Origin: Eudorina sp. 2006-703-Eu-15
Taxonomy: Eukaryota; Chlorophyta; Chlorophyceae; Chlamydomonadales; Volvocaceae
Assembly (NCBI GenBank): GCA_003117195.1
Contig: BDSI01000132.1
Span: 186,001 to 250,000, forward strand
DNA: 64,000 bases
Direction: 5' to 3'
Shown here: positions 59,609 through 64,000 of the stretch, piece by piece
How positions within the stretch are numbered: the stretch's first letter is position 1
Layout: every line of letters starts with the position of its first letter
Notes under the pieces: generated by a model
Database searches by the model: none
Seen by the model: only the letters and a program-made list of their open reading frames with translations
Told to the model about the DNA's origin: nothing
Position numbers and translations under genes: made by a program

Positions 59609-61767
59609 AACGGGTGCTCATGCTGGGACGATGCGTTAGGTTTGTGGTTCATTTTAGGTGCAGCAGGGCTGCGACCAGCCTACTGGTGCGGACCAAGTAA
59701 GCCGCAAGGCTGTCGTGGTGTCGCTAGTCCCGTGGTTCCTGGTCGCGTTTTTGAGTGCTTCACCAGGTCGCAATTTGTTGAGGGCTGGAACTCCGTGTCC
59801 CCAAGCGGTGCCGTTGCTGCAGAGGGTGATTTTGTGCTCGGGCGGGTGGCAGTTACACGATTCTGGGGTGCTTACGAGCTCTCGCGGGATGGCGCTGGGC
59901 GTCTTGGCGGGGTTTGATGCCTGGCATTGTGCGACCCAGTCCGACTTAATTGGTAGGGCGATTCATTGAACCTGGTGGGTGGCGTAAGTGGGCTTCGAAT
60001 TCCTAGCTACCGGCATCGTACACCAGGTGTTGCAGCTATTAACGTGAGGCAGGTGTTGCTCCGCGACGTCGACCCCGTATTGTTGTGGTCGTCGCCATGG
60101 GAAAGGCCTTGGCCGTGTGGCGTAGTCTGTCCCTTCAACTCATGCGGGTGGCATGTTGTGATGCAAATGGTCACTGCGAACGGCGTGACGGAAGGAAAGT
60201 GCCCGAGGGGATTTCGAGCTCGCCTTGCGGGTATGGTGCTGAAACAACACGAGTAACCAACGGTTAGCGGTCTGAAGAGCTTTGGGTTTCCCTCTTGTAA
60301 GCCCCGCGTTTCGTTCTTCTGGTATGAGTAGGGCATCTTTGCCCCCAACTATTTTGTCCGTGTGCAAGAGGCTCAGGGAACTTACACAGGGCTGGCGGTG
60401 GATCACTGCAATAAGCAGTTTAGAAACGCAGTATGAAGTCGAACATATCCGTCATAACCGTCAGACGATTCAGACCAGAGGGCTGGCGGTGGATCAGAGT
60501 AAAACAGTCCCTATGCCTGCGGTCGGGCCTACACTGTCCATGGGGTCGGCTGCAAGGTAAAATCATATCCCGGACGGGATGTAAAATCCCAATCAACTCA
60601 TGGCACCCTGTGACTCCCGCGTCGCCGCAGCCATGCAATTTTCAGAACGCCGCGTCCCGGCGTTCAGGCAAGGTGGTACCACCATTCCGAGAGCTCCGCA
60701 AGTAAGACGTTCATGCCGAAAATCATGGCGCCCGATCCAGCTACAATGAACAAAACGAGAACCGTGTCCAATAGGGCCTGAAAGCAGAAAGGCGTAATCA
60801 GCAGCATCGCGCATCTTGATGTCATAACGGAGCCCTTGCAACAGATCGAGAGGCACTAGCTAATGATAACCACATATCAGGGGTGCGACTTCGCCTTACT
60901 GTCACCCGCCCGCTATGCGCTAGGATGCCATCATGCCCCCAACCCGGCGTACCTTGTCTCGGCTCGGCCATGTAATCAGCTGTGCTTCTTCGAGCGCACC
61001 CTGCACGACACGACCGTTGGTACGGAACCATGACAGCGAAGCTAGCTTTGGTTCGGTCCAGTATGTCCACCGCAGCGCACCTGCACGACGTTAGCATCTT
61101 TCGAAAGATCTGCTTGGTTCTGTCGCCGCAGTGCTGCGAGCTTCTGGATCTCCTCCACTGGAAGCGCACTGTCGTCCTGCACAGGGTAGAGCCCAGCGCA
61201 GGACGTAGGCCCCTCCGAATTTTAGAGATGTCGTTATCCATGTTGCCTCAGCGATGCAATCTGACGCACCACGCTTGATTTGCTAGGTTGGGAACCCTCG
61301 GCGTCACCAGCATACGTCCGCGTCCGATGTCGCGGCATGTGCGGAGTGCGTACTCGCATATAAACCCCGCATTGGATCCTGGAACAAGAAGTGGTAAAAG
61401 GCTGAACCACTGTACAGCGCATGGTCACTAATCCTTGATGGCAGTGCTTTTGGTTGTCAAAAACGGTCGTATGCTGCGATGGAGCTTGTATTCAATTGGG
61501 CCATCACACCAGTTCGTGGGATGAGAATGAAAAAGTTGGCGAGCGAGTACGGCATTCCGAGTTTTTACTGTCATTGCATCCGCTGTGTGACATACGCAAT
61601 GTCATTGGTGTTATACCTAACAACAGATGAAATCCCTGCAAGCTTGACATGTGTCCGTGCCTGTCGTGAATCTGGCGCAAAGTTTTGCAGTCGGCCCTTT
61701 CAGGGATAATTGAACGGGATAATTAATTCATTGATAGCTAAGCGTTGCTCTGCGTTACTCGGACACC
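59609..61767. other. No gene recognised
   Basis: Contains two copies of GGCTGGCGGTGGATCA (~60,391 and ~60,481). No exon, RNA gene or mobile element was assigned on either strand. Confidence 0.4.
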
Positions 61768-62843
61768 ATGGCGTCTGAATTGCACAATTTGATCGAGGAA
61801 GAGCTTAAGAATAAAGAGCTAAAAGATAAGAAATACAAGGGCAGTGATGAGGAAAAAGCGCTTATGGGAGCTCTGCGCGTGGAGGTATGCACCGGTTAGG
61901 ACCCTGTGCAACTGCTGCTGCAAGCGGCCAATGTGCTATTGACGCACTCTGACGCAGGCGAGGGTGAAGGAGCATCAGCATCACAAAAGAGTCCTCACGC
62001 TTAAGAGAAGTATCTGCATCGGCGGAGGGCTTCTGGTGGTGATCGTCCTTTGGATTGTCCTGGCACTCAAGTCCAAGCCAGCCTCCAAAGCGGGCACAGA
62101 CGGTAGGAAGTTCGTGCCACAATGGGCGTTGGCGTCGAGGTGTTTTTTGCCTCGTCGTACTGAAGTTGGGGGAAGGACGGGGGGAAAGGACGGCCCTGTC
62201 TAACGACAACCCCACTATCGGCTATTCACCCGGTGACCCTTAACAGGTGGCCTTCAATTGCCTTCGGCGGTGGTACCTCCATCGGTGGCACCTCCGATTC
62301 TGCCCACCCCGCCCTCTTCACCTGATCTCTCGGACGAGTACAATTTCCCCAATTCCACCACGGTACGCGCCACGAATGGTGGTTACAAGTCGCACTGCGG
62401 ACCGCGTCATTGTTGCATGATCTCCATTCGGAAAGAGCTGCACTGGGTGCAAACACGTCCATGTGTCATAAGGATCAAGTCCTGTACTCGGTACTGTTGA
62501 AAGTTGCCCACGGCTACGGTCTCTGCTTGGGGTGCCTGACACGCAGACGGCCCACGCACCGCCTGCATGGTGTCTCTACCCGACCCCTTCTCCCCTTGAT
62601 GTGACTCCGCAGGTCGACGAACAGACCGACAAGAATCGCCTTCCCTCGTCACCGCCACCGGCTGATAACAAAACTGAGTCCAGCAACCCCGCAAACAGCT
62701 CACAGCCCACAGCGGGCGGCAATGATGGAACGGATAGCACGACTGGTGCTGAGTCCTCGCAACCGCCCAGCTACCTGCCCGATAACACGACGCAGGCAGC
62801 TCCCCCGGACAGCGACACGTCAGGTCGGAGACGGTTTTGGTGA
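61768..62843 (+). CDS. Small single-pass membrane protein with Ser/Pro/Asn-rich outer domain
   Basis: Four exons join in phase: 61768-61884, 61958-62102, 62247-62362, 62613-62843 (202 aa). The N-terminal ~57 residues are charged and helical (EEELKNKELKDKKYKGSDEE, HQHHKR). A single hydrophobic segment (SICIGGGLLVVIVLWIVLAL, ~57-76) follows basic residues (LKR), favouring a cytosolic N-terminus and an outside C-terminus. The C-terminal ~120 residues are Pro/Ser/Thr-rich and carry several N-glycosylation sequons (NST, NKT, NSS, NTT). It ends GRRRFW. I recognise no family; it looks like a surface glycoprotein stalk. The start is the first ATG of the first exon. Confidence 0.75.
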
Positions 62844-62984
62844 TGCATATCGAACGGCGTGCAGCGCGGTGTCACAGGATAGATAGGATCTGTCGATGGG
62901 AATAGAAGGAAGGGTTGCATGTGAGACACCGTAGACGCCGTATTTAGATACTTGGCGGCCGGAGACAGATTCGACCTTGCGCGA

Positions 62985-63598
62985 TTAGGATTCACTCCGG
63001 AGGTTGGTGTTGTCCAGAACGCGTCGGCGGGCCTTCGGCTTATACATAACCGTGGTGATGTATTTGGACTTGTACCGGGTTGTGGTTCCAATGACCAGGG
63101 CTTGGACGTTCTGCAGGTACAAAACGGGGAAATCACCACATTAGCATCTCGGTATTGCAGTTCGGACGCTTGGTGGGCTGGCCATGTATGGCAATCTTTC
63201 GATATCGTGTGCTGCATGCATGGGTGGTAAGAGTGTGTCGAGGGCGCTCTGCCGTGCGTCCTGACTGCGGCTGCGAACGTCCGCAAGGCGCATTACTACA
63301 GATGTAAGGCCCAATTCATGAGCACGTCCTGGAAGTCGCCACGTAAGCCACAAATCAGGCATTACCAACACGAACCAGGCCCGCGCTGGATGACAGCGCA
63401 GCACTGCTTCGCCCACAGAAGTCGCCTACCTGACCCCTCTGGCAGTAGACGTGGTTAAGGATCACATGCTGAGGCCTGGGCAGTACGGCCTGGGCATCCA
63501 GGGCTGGTGGGACGTTGAGCAGCGTGAGCTGCAGGTGTGCTGGCATGACAGGGGGCTCCTTGGCGTAGTCTTCAGCCACCGGCGTGGGACAGTTGTAG
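62985..63598 (-). CDS. AMPK/SnRK1 beta subunit, C-terminal (ASC/AMPKBI) domain; 5' part outside window
   Basis: Two exons are certain: 63598-63430 and 63110-62985 (stop TAA at 62987-62985). They encode EDYAKEPPVMPAHLQLTLLN, then LPRPQHVILNHVYCQRGQ, then NVQALVIGTTTRYKSKYITT and VMYKPKARRRVLDN. This is the AMPKBI (ASC) domain that links the kinase alpha and gamma subunits in the energy-sensing AMPK/SnRK1 complex. The acceptor CAG at 63,600-63,599 starts the first exon shown with one leftover base, so the preceding exons, with the carbohydrate-binding CBM48 domain expected in this family (or a gamma-fused form), lie upstream, mostly beyond the right edge. An open stretch at 63,776-63,640 (GFTLGAVVGDGFDAKPPMLA) may be one of them. 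Confidence 0.85.
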
Positions 63599-64000
63599 CT
63601 GCACACGGCACGAGGACAGCACAACGAGCGTGTTGCTGGGGTAGCGCGGCGGAGCTGGCCAGCATGGGGGGCTTGGCGTCAAAGCCATCACCGACCACCG
63701 CGCCCAGGGTAAACCCGGAATGATTGCCTTCCTGGCATTTCAGGCATTTCTGGTTGCTGCTTGTGGGCGGGCACACAAGTCTGCATGCAGAGTGGCGCTT
63801 ACGATTGTCGCAAGGGGCCCAACGAATGCACGCCTGGGGCGACGTTAAAGCGCCGAACTATATTACATACAAACAAGTGAATTCGCCAATGAGATAACAG
63901 GGCATGGACCCTGTCAGACCCTTGGAGAGCCACTGGTGCCCTCTCTCGACTTGCCTGGCCGGAGGGGATGGCGGCGGCTCGAATCCCGACACACCCTCCA

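Noticed and set aside
63965..64000. Second tRNA-like word (GGCTCGAATCCCGAC) at the window end
   Set aside because: No matching anticodon or acceptor stem in the preceding ~70 bases.

Overview
The window is nuclear DNA of a green alga and most probably a volvocine (Chlamydomonas/Volvox-type) species. Genes are split into many short exons with GT-AG introns of roughly 100-500 bases. Exons are GC-rich, with Ala/Gly/Pro low-complexity runs, and sit in less GC-rich flanks. There is a secreted SRCR protein with Ser-Pro-Pro (hydroxyproline-type) linkers, plastid-type proteins with N-terminal presequences, and many LINE remnants. No bacterial operon logic applies. I joined the exons by hand from splice sites and reading phase, and list them in each entry.

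Layout. 0.8-3.8 kb (+): thioredoxin-fold protein of the phosducin/TXNDC9 type. 5.3-6.5 kb (-): cysteine-type glutathione peroxidase. 8.3-12.5 kb (-): monofunctional aspartate kinase, head to head with 12.7-15.0 kb (+), a plastid YbaB/EbfC-family protein. 15.1-20.2 kb: a 2,564-base unit present twice in tandem, apparently identical, that includes the 3' end of the next gene. 20.05-25.15 kb (-): NT-C2 (EEIG1/EHBP1-type) protein with a Cys/His/Asp C-terminal domain, head to head with 25.7-27.4 kb (+), a TPR protein. 28.5-32.6 kb: LINE remnants, one interrupted by a ~0.97-kb element, and a small coiled-coil (Snapin/BLOC-1-like) gene at 30.5-31.0 kb. 34.2-38.2 kb (+): two-domain SRCR protein. 40.5-41.6 kb (+): ubiquitin-like-fold protein of unknown role. 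44.9-49.6 kb (-): SulP/SLC26 sulfate transporter with STAS domain. 51.3-54.1 kb: second copy of the ~1-kb element, then a 5'-truncated LINE with a 9-base target duplication. 57.0-59.6 kb (+): CaMK-type protein kinase. 61.8-62.8 kb (+): small single-pass membrane protein. 63.0 kb to the right edge (-): AMPK/SnRK1 beta-subunit C-terminus, 5' part outside the window.

The genes are mostly unrelated housekeeping functions: plastid lysine/threonine-family amino acid synthesis, peroxide defence, sulfate uptake, kinase signalling and cell-wall matrix. Two head-to-head pairs may share promoters. The most unusual items are the identical tandem duplication at the 3' end of the NT-C2 gene, the paired ~1-kb element with GGGGGCCCCGCCC and hairpin ends (one copy nested in a LINE), the LINE that landed at the tail of an older LINE, and the protease-like C-terminus of the NT-C2 protein. 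No finding here proves a new biological system; these are the best leads.
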